Source: Calendula officinalis
Taxonomy: Eukaryota; Streptophyta; Magnoliopsida; Asterales; Asteraceae
Reading direction: 5' to 3'
DNA: 64,000 nucleotides
Assembly: GCA_963853835.1 (NCBI GenBank)
Contig: OY970822.1
Span: 49,626,404 to 49,690,403 of the forward strand
In this document: positions 12,309 through 22,463 of the stretch, in pieces
How the letters are laid out: every line of letters begins with the position of its first letter
Position numbering within the stretch: position 1 is the first letter of the stretch
The notes under the pieces: model-generated
Seen by the model: only the letters and a program-made list of their open reading frames with translations
Told to the model about the DNA's origin: nothing
The model's database searches: none
Translations under genes and position numbers: made by a program

Positions 12309-13035
12309 TCTAAAAACCTCAAAGTTAACAATAACTTCTTCAGATAACCTTCACCTTTGTGTATCTATCTATTTATATATAAATCCAGTTATTAGAATCC
12401 TACCCCAACTCGGTTTCTTAATTAATCAAATTTGAACTTAATTTCCTGCATACTTTACAAATACATGCCCTCTTGAATTAGTCTTTATCTTTTTCAACCC
12501 ACCCCAGCTTTCATGTTAACATGATTGACCCCTGAATAACATACTTTTATTATTTGATTCGTGCTAACTGCTCTTATTGTTGTAATCAAAAGATTTAATG
12601 AACAAAGTTTATCTTCATTTGCTATAATTTATATGCTAATTTATAGCATGGATAATTCCCAACTTGATACGCCAAACCTCCTCTTTTTTTTGAAAATTAT
12701 TCACAAGGGGCGATCAATTAAGGCGTAAACCGAAAACCGACCGAAACCGAACTCAACCAACACCGATAATGAATTTCAGTTCGGTTTTCAATTTCGTAAA
12801 TTCATGATCTTTTGTTCGTTCTCATCGGTTTCGGTCCGATCCTCGGATTGGGGTGAATATTTAGGCTGGAAAAATCGAACCGAACAAACATCCATTATGG
12901 TTTTCGGTTTGGTTTTTAATTTTGTAATTTTATAATTTATAACAATTTCGGTCCGGTTCTCAGACCACGCTCATCTTACTTTTTTTTCCTTTGTTTATAA
13001 AAAACAGAGGATGAAGCAAAATTTACTTTTTTTTA
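12309..13035. other. Intergenic; degenerate element rich in 'accgaaaccg'
   Basis: At about 12705-12985 there is an 'aaccgaaaaccgaccg / ggttttcggttt' rich segment with weak hAT-like ends (aggggcgatcaa, ccacgctcat). It resembles the name-like repeats of the better preserved hAT elements in this window. No gene is supported. Confidence 0.4.
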
Positions 13036-14123
13036 GAGTTAATTGCACGGATGGTCCTTTATGTTTATATCAAATTTCACCAATGTTCATTTAGTTTTAA
13101 AAATTGCACCAATGGTCCTTATTTTTGAAAGGTTTTTCACCGATGGTCCTTTATGAAAACGACCGTTAATTTTTCACGTTAAGTGACCTCACGTGTGATG
13201 CATTTGAGGGTATTTTGGTCATTTCGTCTTTCCCTTCCCATTTACTCCGAGTAAATTACATGGTTGGTCCTTTATGTTTATAACAAATTTCACGGATGGT
13301 CCTTTAGGTTTATATCAAATTTCACCAATGGTCCTTTAGTTTCAAAACTTACACTGATGGTCCGTATTCCTGAAAGATTTTTTCATAGATGGTTTTTTAC
13401 AAAAATGGCGGTTTAATTTTCACGTAAAGTGACATCACGTGCGATGCACGTGCGGAGCACGTCAATACATATCTTCAACAATCGGGTAAACGAAATGAAA
13501 TGATGGAGAAGAGTCGTTTAAAGGGGGGTAAATGAGAAAAGAAGACGAATTGACCAAAGTACCCCCACGTGTATAACACATGATGTCATTTAAAGTGAAA
13601 AAACGGCTCTTTAAAGGTCAATTCGCTTTCCTCTTTTCATTTACTCCCTTTTAAACGAGTTTTCTCCATCATTTTGTTTCGTTTACCCAATTGTTGAAGA
13701 GATGTATTGACGTGCTTCTCACGTACGTCACACGTGATGTCACTTTACGTGAAAAATAAACCGCCATTTTCGTAAAGAATCATCTGCGAAAAATCTTTCA
13801 AGAATACGGACCATCGGGAAACTAAAGGACTATTGGTGAAATTTGATATAAACCTAAAGGACCATCCGTGACATTTGTTATAAACTTAAGGGACCAACCG
13901 TGTAATTTACTCGGAGTAAATTGGAAGGGAAAGACGAAATGACCAAAATACCCTCACGTGCATCACTCGTGAGGTCACTTAACGTGAAAAATTAACGTCG
14001 TTTTCATAAAGGATCATCGGTGAAAAACCTTTCAAAAATAAGGACCATAGGTGCAATTTTTGAAACTAAAGAATCATTGGTGAAATTTGATATAAACATA
14101 AAGGACCATCGTGCAATTAACTC
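13036..14123. mobile_element. 1.1-kb foldback element (long inverted repeat), probably Mutator-like
   Basis: The sequence is an almost complete palindrome centred near 13585. Left arm words gagttaattgcacgg, atggtcctttatgttta, ggtaaatgagaaaagaagac recur reverse-complemented in the right arm to gcaattaactc (ends 14123). Flanks ctttttttta (13026-13035) and cttttttta (14124-14132) look like a 9-10-bp target duplication, as made by Mutator-like transposases. No coding potential. Each arm is about 500 bp with a spacer of some 60 bp. Confidence 0.8.
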
Positions 14124-14478
14124 CTTTTTTTAATATATCACACTTATAAAACGTAGGCTAACTTTTATGGTACTAATATACTAAACTTATAAACTTATCA
14201 TTTTTATGTTACTAATTTACTTCGCTTTTTACTATTAATATAACCAAATTAAATCAAATGTAAGTAAATAAAATCAGAACGTAAACACTATCTAATAATG
14301 GATTATTAATGTCATAATCACTCATTTGTTACAAGCATTTCAACCATGAATATAATTCTGCATTCTACCCAACCAAAACGTCAAAAGTATAACAAATTTA
14401 TCTCATGAACATGTCATAATTCAACCAAATATTTGTAACAAACTCTTATTTCCCAACTTTCTCGTATTATCATCGTTA

Positions 14479-16206
14479 TTAAACAGAAGGAGCCGGAATA
14501 ATTCCCCATTTCCGCCTAACTTCCTCTAAATCTTCATGAAAATGTTTCTCATAGTAAACACACATTAGGTCAGTTGACTTGGCACCTGCCCGAACTGCCC
14601 AGGGGAAATAATGTTGATAAAACAACGATCGTTGTTTGTCATTAAATCTTGCAGTTCCTCCTATGACAGACAAAAAGCACATTGGAAGCAACATTTGCTC
14701 AAATTCTATGACCTTTAATGCTGACTCGCCGATTAAGTTTGTTGGAAGGCCGAAAAGAGTGTGCCAGAAATCATGCACTTCACGTGCGCGCATGGCGACA
14801 TATGCCAGCTCATCAGTTTCCATGAATCTAACTGGCGGCCGATCGTCTGGTGAGAAGTTTCTAGAACCCATGAATTTTGCATATGCTGCACCAAATGTGT
14901 TTTCTGGTAGGTCCCACGCGTGCCCCACGTTTTTGGAGATGACACGTGGACGGTCCAATAGTATTTCCTGGAATATTTATATAGAATTATTAGAATTATA
15001 TGTGGGATTTTCAACCTATATTTTTGTGGCTAATGGGTCAAACGGGCAGAATAAGATAAAAATTAGCTAAAAACGAAACACCTAAAACGGAGTAAAAGTG
15101 GCCCAAAGTGTATTTTAATGCATAAAACCTCGTAAATCATTTTTATTCAAATTTTTTTTTACTACTCTGCTAAAAATACTTTTGTACTGTATACAGATCA
15201 AATGAGTAAGATTAAATACTAGAGGTGGTAATTTTAGCCCATTTACTTATAAATGGGTCGATTTGAGCTTTGTTTTATCTCAAACATGTCAAATGGGTCA
15301 AACAGGGTGAAAGCTACACATAACCTACTTTCTAGTGCACGTATACAGCCTTTTAAATCGTTTCATTCAAATTATTGTAATAATATTGTTCTTATAACAA
15401 TAATTAGCCATTAAGTGCTTATACATATTTCTTTTAAAATGGACAGAGAGCATTTGTGGGTAACCCAACCCAACCCTGCTTGTTTTGACCCGTACTAAAA
15501 ACGCTCAATTTCATCTGACCCGTTACTGCCCCGCCCGTATTTCCACCACTAAAAAGATACAACAAAAAAATATTTAAAAAATCAACAAAAAAAGTGGATA
15601 TTTCATACTCTGCCTTCAGGATTTCTTTTCATTCTTTCAAGCACTCTCTCGAAAGCAGGTTTTCCAGTAGTTTCTCCTAAAGCAGCTATCAAATCAGCTC
15701 TTCTGGGGTCCACTAATGCACCAACTGCCGACCCAACCGCCACTGCAGCCTGCTGCCAACCCCTAAGGCGGACCCGAGCACCTAATGCCATGGTGGATGT
15801 AATCTGAAAATTCAAACATTTGTCGCTTCAAAAACATAATTCATTATTTAGAAAAGCTTCAATAGTTACTCACTGCCATGAATATATGTTAGTGTTTGTT
15901 AAATTAGACCTATATATACGACAAAAAACACAAAAAGGTCACCGGCGAATTCACATATCTTCATGTCGATTTTTATGCAGGAAGCTATTGCTTAAAAACC
16001 CTATTGGGGAATTTTATCCAACACTTGGTGTTCATAAATACAAATTCAGCAAACAATCAACTGGGATTGATCAAACATGATTCATCATTAACGTACAAAG
16101 AAATCATCAACCGACTAGTGTACGTATCAAAAGGAAAATTAACAATATTGGAAATGGAACATACCAATTGAAGAAATGCCGATTTGGAATCAGAGGTTAT
16201 CAACAT
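14479..16206 (-). CDS. COQ4: COQ4, mitochondrial ubiquinone biosynthesis protein
   Basis: COQ4 belongs to the coenzyme Q biosynthetic complex on the matrix side of the inner mitochondrial membrane. It organises the complex and has been linked to removal of the ring carboxyl group. Exons: 16206-16165, 15803-15609, 14967-14479, together 241 residues. All junctions are GT-AG and in phase. The diagnostic metal-binding motif HDxxH-x11-E is intact (His144, Asp145, His148, Glu160). The stretches DPRRADLIAALGETTGKPAF and GHAWDLPENTFGAAYAKFMG are near family consensus. The first exon adds 14 residues to an internal MALGARVRLRG start, so the true start is either 16206 or the ATG at 15791. The C-terminus RRKWGIIPAPSV is typical. 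Intron 2 contains a degenerate DNA transposon. Confidence 0.93.
15220..15551. mobile_element. Degenerate hAT-like element in COQ4 intron 2
   Basis: Ends tagaggtggtaattttag and cgtatttccaccacta form an imperfect inverted repeat of the TAGGGGTGGCAA kind. The body has the 'gggtcaaa/gacccgt' words seen in the other hAT elements of the window. No clear 8-bp duplication remains, so it is probably old. Confidence 0.5.
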
Positions 16207-16316
16207 CTCCCAATTTGGGTTTTTTTTGAAGCCCTAATGAAATGAAATTCGGTTTTAGAAAAATTGTTATGTAGGTTGGATTAATAAAGTTGTTGGCATT
16301 TAATGAATCAAAGCAA

Positions 16317-16388
16317 GCCTCCGTAGCATAGTGGTAGTGCGTTCCCTTCGTAAGGGAAAGGTCGTGAGTTCGATCCTCACCGGGGGCT
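16317..16388 (+). tRNA. tRNA-Thr (anticodon CGU)
   Basis: Full cloverleaf by eye: acceptor gcctccg/cgggggc, D arm gcat..gtgc, anticodon arm ttccc-ttcgtaa-gggaa with anticodon CGT, T arm gtgag-ttcgatc-ctcac, discriminator T. No intron and no encoded CCA, as expected for a nuclear gene. It lies about 110 bp upstream of COQ4's first exon on the opposite strand. A T-run after 16398 can act as Pol III terminator. Confidence 0.95.
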
Positions 16389-16535
16389 TAAAATTTATTT
16401 TTGACAAAAATTACACCCTTGCATTCTTCAAACTTGCTAAAGCCCAACCAAGCACTTACTTTAACCAAAGTGCTTACAGCATCAAATTGTAATATGCTAT
16501 AAAAATTAAAGTCACATTAGTAATTTTAATAGTTT

Positions 16536-16757
16536 TGTCCGTCCCACAAAAAAGTAACCATTTTCCTTTGGCACAATATTTTAGATAATAGTTGAGGTTA
16601 TTGATATTATTTTGATTAAAATATAAGGCTGATTTGGAGAGAAAGATAATTAGTGGATATTATTAATGAAATTTTTAATAATAATAGTATTTTATTATGT
16701 GGAGTCCAATATATGTGAGAAGTGAGAATTTTTTATGTGACGTAGGAAGTATAATTT
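16536..16757. mobile_element. Degenerate Stowaway-like MITE
   Basis: The left end 'ttgtccgtcccacaaaaaagt' and several inner words (attaaaatataaggct, gataattagtggatatta, tattttattatgtgg) match the intact MITE at 59440-59702 in the same order. The right terminal repeat is eroded (tgacgtaggaagta). Confidence 0.7.
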
Positions 16758-16979
16758 TAAATGCTTTATAAAGAAAGTAAAGATTAAGAGACGTAACTTG
16801 TCTACTAAATTAATTTATACGGTTAAGTAGAAGTTGGGGCATAAAATACAAATAACATGCAATCACAATTGATAGTTTAAAAGAAATAAAGAATTGTAAC
16901 GTACAAATCGATCACATTCTAGCAATATATTCCATTGACTCGTTAAACCACAAACGTTAAATTGCAAATGGAACAATAG

Positions 16980-18215
16980 TCAACAATCAAAAGCACATTG
17001 AATTTGCTTCAATTTCCTTACAACTTGCCTCATCGTAGGTCTCCTAGAAGCCAATTCCACCGTGCAAATCAACCCCAATTGCAACAAATCCAACAACACA
17101 TTTTCCGGCCCGGACTCCCACATTCCGGCAGCAAAAACATCCTCCATCCGCCCCTCTCGCCGGAGCATCTCCGCCCACGAAACAATCGTATAACCATTCT
17201 CGTGACACGAAAACGAAGGGTCCAAAGCCCGTTTATCCGAAATCAACTCTAGCAACATCACCCCATAACTATAAACATCCACCTTATCGGATGCCCGACA
17301 CGCTAACGCATATTCCGGTGCCACATATCCGAACGTTCCGGCGACCCCGGTTGTCACGTGCGTCTCGAACCCCTCTAGAAGACGTGACAAACCAAAATCC
17401 GATAAAAAAGCGTTTAAGTTGTCATCTAATAAAATGTTACTTGGCTTGACATCGCGATGAAGTACACGTGGATTACACTCTTCGTGTAGGAATGCCAATG
17501 CGGTTGCCACGTCAATAGCAATTTTGTTAATTACTTTCACATTCGTAACTCGGTTTCGTTTTAACCGGATAAATTCTTCCAAACTACCGCCGGGAAGATA
17601 ATTGTAAACGAGAAACATTTCCGACGTACTAGCGTAGTACCCGATTAAAGTTATGAGATTCGGGTGTTTGATCCGTCCTAGGCTACGGATTTCAGCGTTG
17701 AATTGTGGGGCCCCTTGACACATTTCTACGGTCAACCGTTTGACCGCCACGGTGGTCCCGGAGGACATTTCCGCCCGGTAAGTCGACCCAAAGCCGCCAC
17801 TCCCGATGCAATTTTTTGAAGTGAAGTTTCCGGTGGCTTGAACGACGGTGTTGAAAGTCAACGGTACGCCAAGTTCTTTGAAGATCACGAGAATTTGGGT
17901 CCCGGAACGGGGCGGTGATGGACTAACAGCCACTCGTGAAGTCCGTTTTAGTTTACGCGTGTAAAAGTGAAAGATGATTAGAGCTATAAGAATTAGAACA
18001 ATGAGTGATGCTACTGAGATCAAGATCAATTCGAATGAACTAAAACCGCTTTTCTTCCCGCCGTTGAACCCTGAACCACCGAGCATCCGCCGTGGTTGGT
18101 GCGGCAGTTGAATGTTGCCGGAAACCAAAGAGAATAAATCCATATATCCTTCTTTTCTCTGGAAAATCAAAACCCCAGAATCAAAATCTGAACTTTCTGC
18201 CAAAACTTGATTCAA
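16980..18215 (-). CDS. RPK1: RPK1-like receptor kinase lacking the LRR ectodomain
   Basis: Uninterrupted 411-residue frame. A single membrane segment (about 62-84, FELILISVASLIVLILIALI) is followed by a basic stop-transfer (TRKLKR) and a full kinase domain: GSGGFGSTY 138-146, VAVK Lys159, HRDVKPSN 253-260, DFG 273-275, APE 299-301. The juxtamembrane LGVPLTFNTVVQATGNF and the VTTGVAGTFGYVAPEYA block are those of RPK1/RPK2 (TOAD2), plasma-membrane LRR kinases with roles in abscisic-acid response and embryo patterning. The usual signal peptide and leucine-rich repeats are absent: only about 60 residues precede the membrane segment, and nothing LRR-like was found upstream to 18600. The start may instead be Met25 (18143-18141), because splice-like tttggcag and attttccag precede it. 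It may be a functional truncated kinase or a decaying copy; no stop or frameshift is present. Confidence 0.85.
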   Translation of the reverse strand: MNQVLAESSDFDSGVLIFQRKEGYMDLFSLVSGNIQLPHQPRRMLGGSGFNGGKKSGFSSFELILISVASLIVLILIALIIFHFYTRKLKRTSRVAVSPSPPRSGTQILVIFKELGVPLTFNTVVQATGNFTSKNCIGSGGFGSTYRAEMSSGTTVAVKRLTVEMCQGAPQFNAEIRSLGRIKHPNLITLIGYYASTSEMFLVYNYLPGGSLEEFIRLKRNRVTNVKVINKIAIDVATALAFLHEECNPRVLHRDVKPSNILLDDNLNAFLSDFGLSRLLEGFETHVTTGVAGTFGYVAPEYALACRASDKVDVYSYGVMLLELISDKRALDPSFSCHENGYTIVSWAEMLRREGRMEDVFAAGMWESGPENVLLDLLQLGLICTVELASRRPTMRQVVRKLKQIQCAFDC

Positions 18216-18792
18216 ATTATGTTTTTATATTTTGGGGAAGATTAAGTAAGGGGTTTGAATGTTTAATTTTGCATTTACTTGATAATTAAAGTCAAGAGAC
18301 ATGGTCAACGTACGGAGGATGCGGTGGTTTAATTAAACGAAAGAATGAACGCAACGTGTTAACGACGGTGAAGAAGTCGGCGACCGAGGTAGACTTTTGG
18401 TATTTCTAAATCCTCTTGTTGAATAAGTCAATAAACTGCTGGCGAATTAATTTGTTTGAAACTAATACAACATACCGAGTTCTTTTATTTTATGGTCAAA
18501 TTCAAGTGATCCGAACCTGCCCGGAGCGAGCCCCCATAGAGGCAAGTGAAGTTGGTATAACCCGTAATAAATCACAGACTTGTAAAAGCTTTCATAGTAT
18601 TTCTTAAAATTACAAATATTAAGTTAAATGAAAAGGTCAAATAGATTTTAGAAACCAAAATATGTATTACAATTTAACAAATGATGTTCCATCTACACAA
18701 TACTCCTAAACAAAAAGTCATTGTCCGTGCTCGAGACATTATCCCTCAAGTCCAACTATATTTTCATTTCGAAGTACATATACATTATTATT

Positions 18793-19030
18793 ATATATAT
18801 ACAATAGCCAAGTTGGATGAACAGTGCCTCACAACTTAATTTTTTATTTTTTGCTTAAGCCGCTTTTGTTGACCGAGATTCAACTATCTTTTGGTTGCTT
18901 TTTGTTTTATATATACAATAGCCAAGTTGGGTGAACAGTGCCTCACAGCTTAATTTTTAATTTTTTTAAGTTTTTGCTTAAGCCGCTTTTGTTGACCGAG
19001 ATTCAACTATCTTTTGGTTGCTTTTTTTTC
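18793..19030. repeat. 114-bp direct tandem duplication
   Basis: acaatagcca starts at 18801 and 18915. Both copies run through 'gaacagtgcctcaca', 'gcttaagccgcttttgttga' and 'ccgagattcaactatctttt' with few differences and a small insertion of T-rich sequence in copy two. Confidence 0.9.
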
Positions 19031-19279
19031 TTAAAATTATAGAGCTCCTCTGATTAAAACTACTTCTAGATAATGCCAAATAGGTCCCTGTACTTTTCAT
19101 TACATACATACTTCTTTTATTTCTTCCAATTAAAATTGTTTTCAAAAAATACCAAATAATTCTTTATTCTTTTGGTTTTTTTATAAATAATCATGTAGTT
19201 ATTAATATTATATAAAATCTTTACGTTTAACTTTTTCCCTTACTTATATTATTAATAATATGATCAAAGTTTTATATTA

Positions 19280-19282
<3 letters not shown>

Positions 19283-19352
<70 letters not shown>
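19283..19352. repeat. (TA)n microsatellite
   Basis: About 35 uninterrupted TA units. Confidence 0.95.
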
Positions 19353-19356
<4 letters not shown>

Positions 19357-19514
19357 TTAAGCTTGATTGTTTGACTTTATAAATACTTATAATTTACCTC
19401 ATTTTTCTTATAACTAAATTTTCATAGTTACAATTAACCTTCTTTTTCTCTTTTTACCAATTTGATTACATAAATTAAATATTATAATGTGTACAGTTCA
19501 AATTATATATAGTA

Positions 19515-19756
19515 TCTACTATATTGAAAATACGGTTTTATGGTTATACAAATACCAACATACATTTTTTGTACACCATATAAAATTTAACGCAACATCG
19601 CGCGAGATAAATATTAGCAAACAAACTTCTTCTGGGTATCACATGAAAATTAGCAAACACACAAACTTATGTCAACGATCTATTGAATGTAGTAAACAAT
19701 CTTCTCGGTGTCATATGAAAATCCGCCGCGGCAACGCGCGGGGAAAAGCCCACTAG
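19515..19756 (+). mobile_element. Short non-autonomous Helitron
   Basis: The 5' end TCTACTATATTGAAAATACGG follows an A. The 3' end has a GC-rich hairpin (ccgccgcggcaacgcgcgg) shortly before CTAG and is followed by T. Insertion between A and T without target duplication, 5' TC and 3' hairpin-CTRR are the Helitron signatures. 242 bp, no coding potential. Confidence 0.7.
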
Positions 19757-20019
19757 TTTGATATAAACTCCATGAAGATTCTGCATAACAATAATGATCA
19801 AAATTTTCATATAGACACAAATGATGCTTGAATAAGGTGTAACATCATCAAGATTCTGCATAAGAATAATGATAAAAAATTGCATATAGACACAAATGAT
19901 GCTTGAATAAGCAAGTAAGCTTCATGCATCAGGTCAACTTTTCCAATTGCAAGAAGTGCATGTGGAGCACTGAAATTTGTGTCAATAATATTAAAAATAT
20001 AATAATTATTTTTATAATA

Positions 20020-20023
<4 letters not shown>

Positions 20024-20053
<30 letters not shown>

Positions 20054-20070
20054 ATTATTATTATTATTTT
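20024..20070. repeat. (TTA)n microsatellite
   Basis: Runs of tta/tat interrupted once by 'ataa', within an intron of the broken gene. Confidence 0.9.
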
Positions 20071-21085
20071 CCAACACATTTTACCTTCCTGGAATTGATT
20101 TGAATTGACGTCCCTACAGACTAACATTGGAATATCTATACTTGCAGCTATTTTTTCCAATCCTTTTAAGAATGTGTGAAGTGGGTATTTGCCTACAACC
20201 AAAAGTCAAAAAGTTGGTAAATTCAGAATTTCACACAAATTTTATTTGTATAAATTAAATGAGATAATCTAACAAATTAATTAAATTTAAATAATTTTAA
20301 AGTTATGTGTCCACTACCACACAAACAAGTTGTCGCTTTCCCAGATTATCAACACCTTGGTTACTAATCTTTGCTTCTAAAACAACATTTGGTGCAATAT
20401 TATCCTATTTAAACCAGAAGGTTGCCATCAGGAAAAAAACACACACAGGAATATATAATTTAATGAAAAAATCGATCAAAGATATAAAACTACCTTAACC
20501 AATCGATTTAAAACAGTTTTCTTCTGGGAAGCAGGAACCAAAGCATCAGTTAAAGATTGTGCAGCTTTATTGAAGTCAACCTTGTAAGCAGTCTTAAATC
20601 TGACTTAGAAATTGAGGTACTGTACAATTAGAGATGGAACCTTCCACTCGTCTAATTTCAAGCGGGTCGGTTTGAGTTATGTTTACACTTATCTCTAATG
20701 GGTCAAATCTAAATATTTTAGTGATTAATTACAAAAGTCAACCACATAGTTAACAAAAGTCAAACTCACAAGAAATAAATTCACGCTGACTTCTTAAATA
20801 CAAAGATATCAGTAAGATAACCAACAAAGTCTCTCAACAAACTCTGCCTCTTTGTAAATATATATAATACCATTTAGCTACATTGTTGCAGCTTTTGAAG
20901 TTCTTTTTTTTTTCACAAACATAAATCCAAACAAAAAAGATGTTGGGTCAACCCGACGCGACCCGACCCGTTCCGACCTGCACTAATGTATTTTCCCGTT
21001 AAACATATCAACCTAGAAAATTTACCTCTAGTTTTTATGTAGATACTTGTACTTTGTTGGTTTTCAAATGGGTTTAATCAATCAT

Positions 21086-21462
21086 AGGGTCCGGATCCGG
21101 TGAGGACTCAAAAATCGGCGAGGACTCCAAAAAAAACTTTGAAAATGATCCAAAACAAACTTTTTTCAAAAAAATTTCTTTTTTAAACATATAAATCGCA
21201 GCCTATAAGATCCAAAAAAAAAAAATTCAAAAATGATCCAAAAAAAAATATGGATCATAATTTTGATCCACAAAAAAAATATGGATCATTATAATGATCC
21301 ACAAAAAAAACGTGAATCATAATTTTTTTTTCAAATTTTTTTTGGTCAAATGTAGTAATAATCATGGGGGATTATATATTTTTTTTCGAAATTTTTTGAA
21401 TTTTTTTTTAGTTGTCCTCGCGAGCCCTCACCGTTTTTTGAGTTCTCACAGGATCCCACTAC
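21086..21462. mobile_element. Mutator-type MITE
   Basis: Perfect 9-bp target duplication atcaatcat (21077-21085, 21463-21471). Ends agggtccggatccggtgagg and its counterpart ctcacaggatcccactac are imperfect inverted repeats. Inside, 'gatcca..aaaatatggatcat' is tandemly repeated. No frame. Confidence 0.75.
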
Positions 21463-21480
21463 ATCAATCATATATGTAAG

Positions 21481-22037
21481 TAGGGGTGAGCATAGCCGGA
21501 TACCCACCGGTTCCGACCGGAACCGGAACCGGAACCTCTTGTACCGGTTCCTCAATTTTCGGAACCGGAACCGGAACCTCCGGTTCCTTCCGGTTCCGGT
21601 GCCGGTTCCGGTTATCCTGTTTCTAAAATCGTAAAATTAAAATTAGATGTAAAGCTTAAATATTAATCATTTTTTGTCATTTTATCAACTAATCTTTGAA
21701 TAATCATAAACTCCAAACACTTAAACATGTGATTGTCTATATATTTTATCGTTAGAACACTATATTTAGACTGATTAATTACTAAACTCATTAAAAGTTA
21801 CACAAAGTTTCTCATATTGTTAAATTTTGACATTAAATTTATCATATATATAATATTTTAACCAAAATAGACCGAATAATTACCGGTTCTGGTTATCCAC
21901 CGGTTACCGGTTCCTAAATTTTGAGAACCGGAACCGGAACCTATTAGGGCGGTTCCATAATTTTAGGAACCGGAACCGGCGGTTCCAAAACGGTTCCGGT
22001 TCCAATTCCGGTTACCCGTTTTTTCTGATCACCCCTA
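21481..22037. mobile_element. Non-autonomous hAT element rich in 'ccggaaccgg'
   Basis: Ends TAGGGGTGAGCA and TGATCACCCCTA with a perfect 8-bp duplication tatgtaag (21473-21480, 22038-22045). Body of 557 bp with arrays of ggaaccgg/ccggttcc words near both ends. It starts 10 bp after the target copy of the neighbouring Mutator MITE. Confidence 0.9.
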
Positions 22038-22463
22038 TATGTAAGATACAATATTACAAACTACTTGTTTAAATGGAAAAATGATATATTTCTTACAAAA
22101 ACTTTGTTTTGTTTATTTTCTCATCATGTGTTGGCCTACTAAAATAAAACATGACATTTATAAAAAAACCAACAACGATAATAAAAGCTCAGTCTTACCA
22201 CTCTAAAAACATATGGACCATTCCGGCAAGCATTAGGGCAACCTGACAAAAAAAACGTACTTAACTAAAGATTCAAATTTATTAATATATGCTTTTACAA
22301 TTAATGAATAATTACAAAATTCCTTGCACTTGATCTTTCCACCCACCGCATTTCATCTTCAAGTAAAGATGGTTGCAGCAGAAGTCCAATGGATGCAATC
22401 AACAGGGCTGAAAAGTGAATCAATTTTCTTGTCAAAAAAAGTATTATATTCAAATGTCTAATA

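Larger units (their letters stand above)
18216..19514. other. Intergenic; tandem duplication, (TA)n and an old Helitron-type end
   Basis: At 18552-18600 'ggtataacccgtaataaatcac' matches the minus-strand Helitron end at 33421. A 114-bp segment (acaatagccaagttgg to cttttggttgctttt) is repeated in tandem at about 18793-18906 and 18907-19030. (TA)n fills 19283-19352. No gene was recognised. Confidence 0.6.
19885..22407 (-). pseudogene. Unrecognised broken multi-exon gene
   Basis: Exon-like blocks with AG/GT borders on the minus strand: 22407-22316 (ALLIASIGLLLQPSLLEDEM..), 22242-22199 (VALMLAGMVHMFLEW), 20599-20494 (FKTAYKVDFNKAAQSLTDAL..), 20404-20318 (DNIAPNVVLEAKISNQGVDN..), 20192-20085 (KYPLHTFLKGLEKIAASIDI..), 19969 to about 19905 (APHALLAIGKVDLMHEAYLL). 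The composition is clearly that of protein-coding exons, but I cannot name the family. Frame is lost between 20318 and 20192, neither a start nor a stop is visible, a Mutator MITE and a hAT element sit in the long intron, and a 70-bp tandem duplication (19768-19905) blurs the 3' side. It may be a gene remnant or fragments carried by a transposon. Confidence 0.5.

Noticed and set aside
14636..15070. 144-residue plus-strand ORF
   Set aside because: Antisense of COQ4 exon 3, which is supported by motif and splice sites.
19807..20202. 131-residue minus ORF with a poly-Ile run
   Set aside because: The Ile run is the (TTA)n microsatellite in an intron; only the parts at 20085-20192 and 19905-19969 look like exons.
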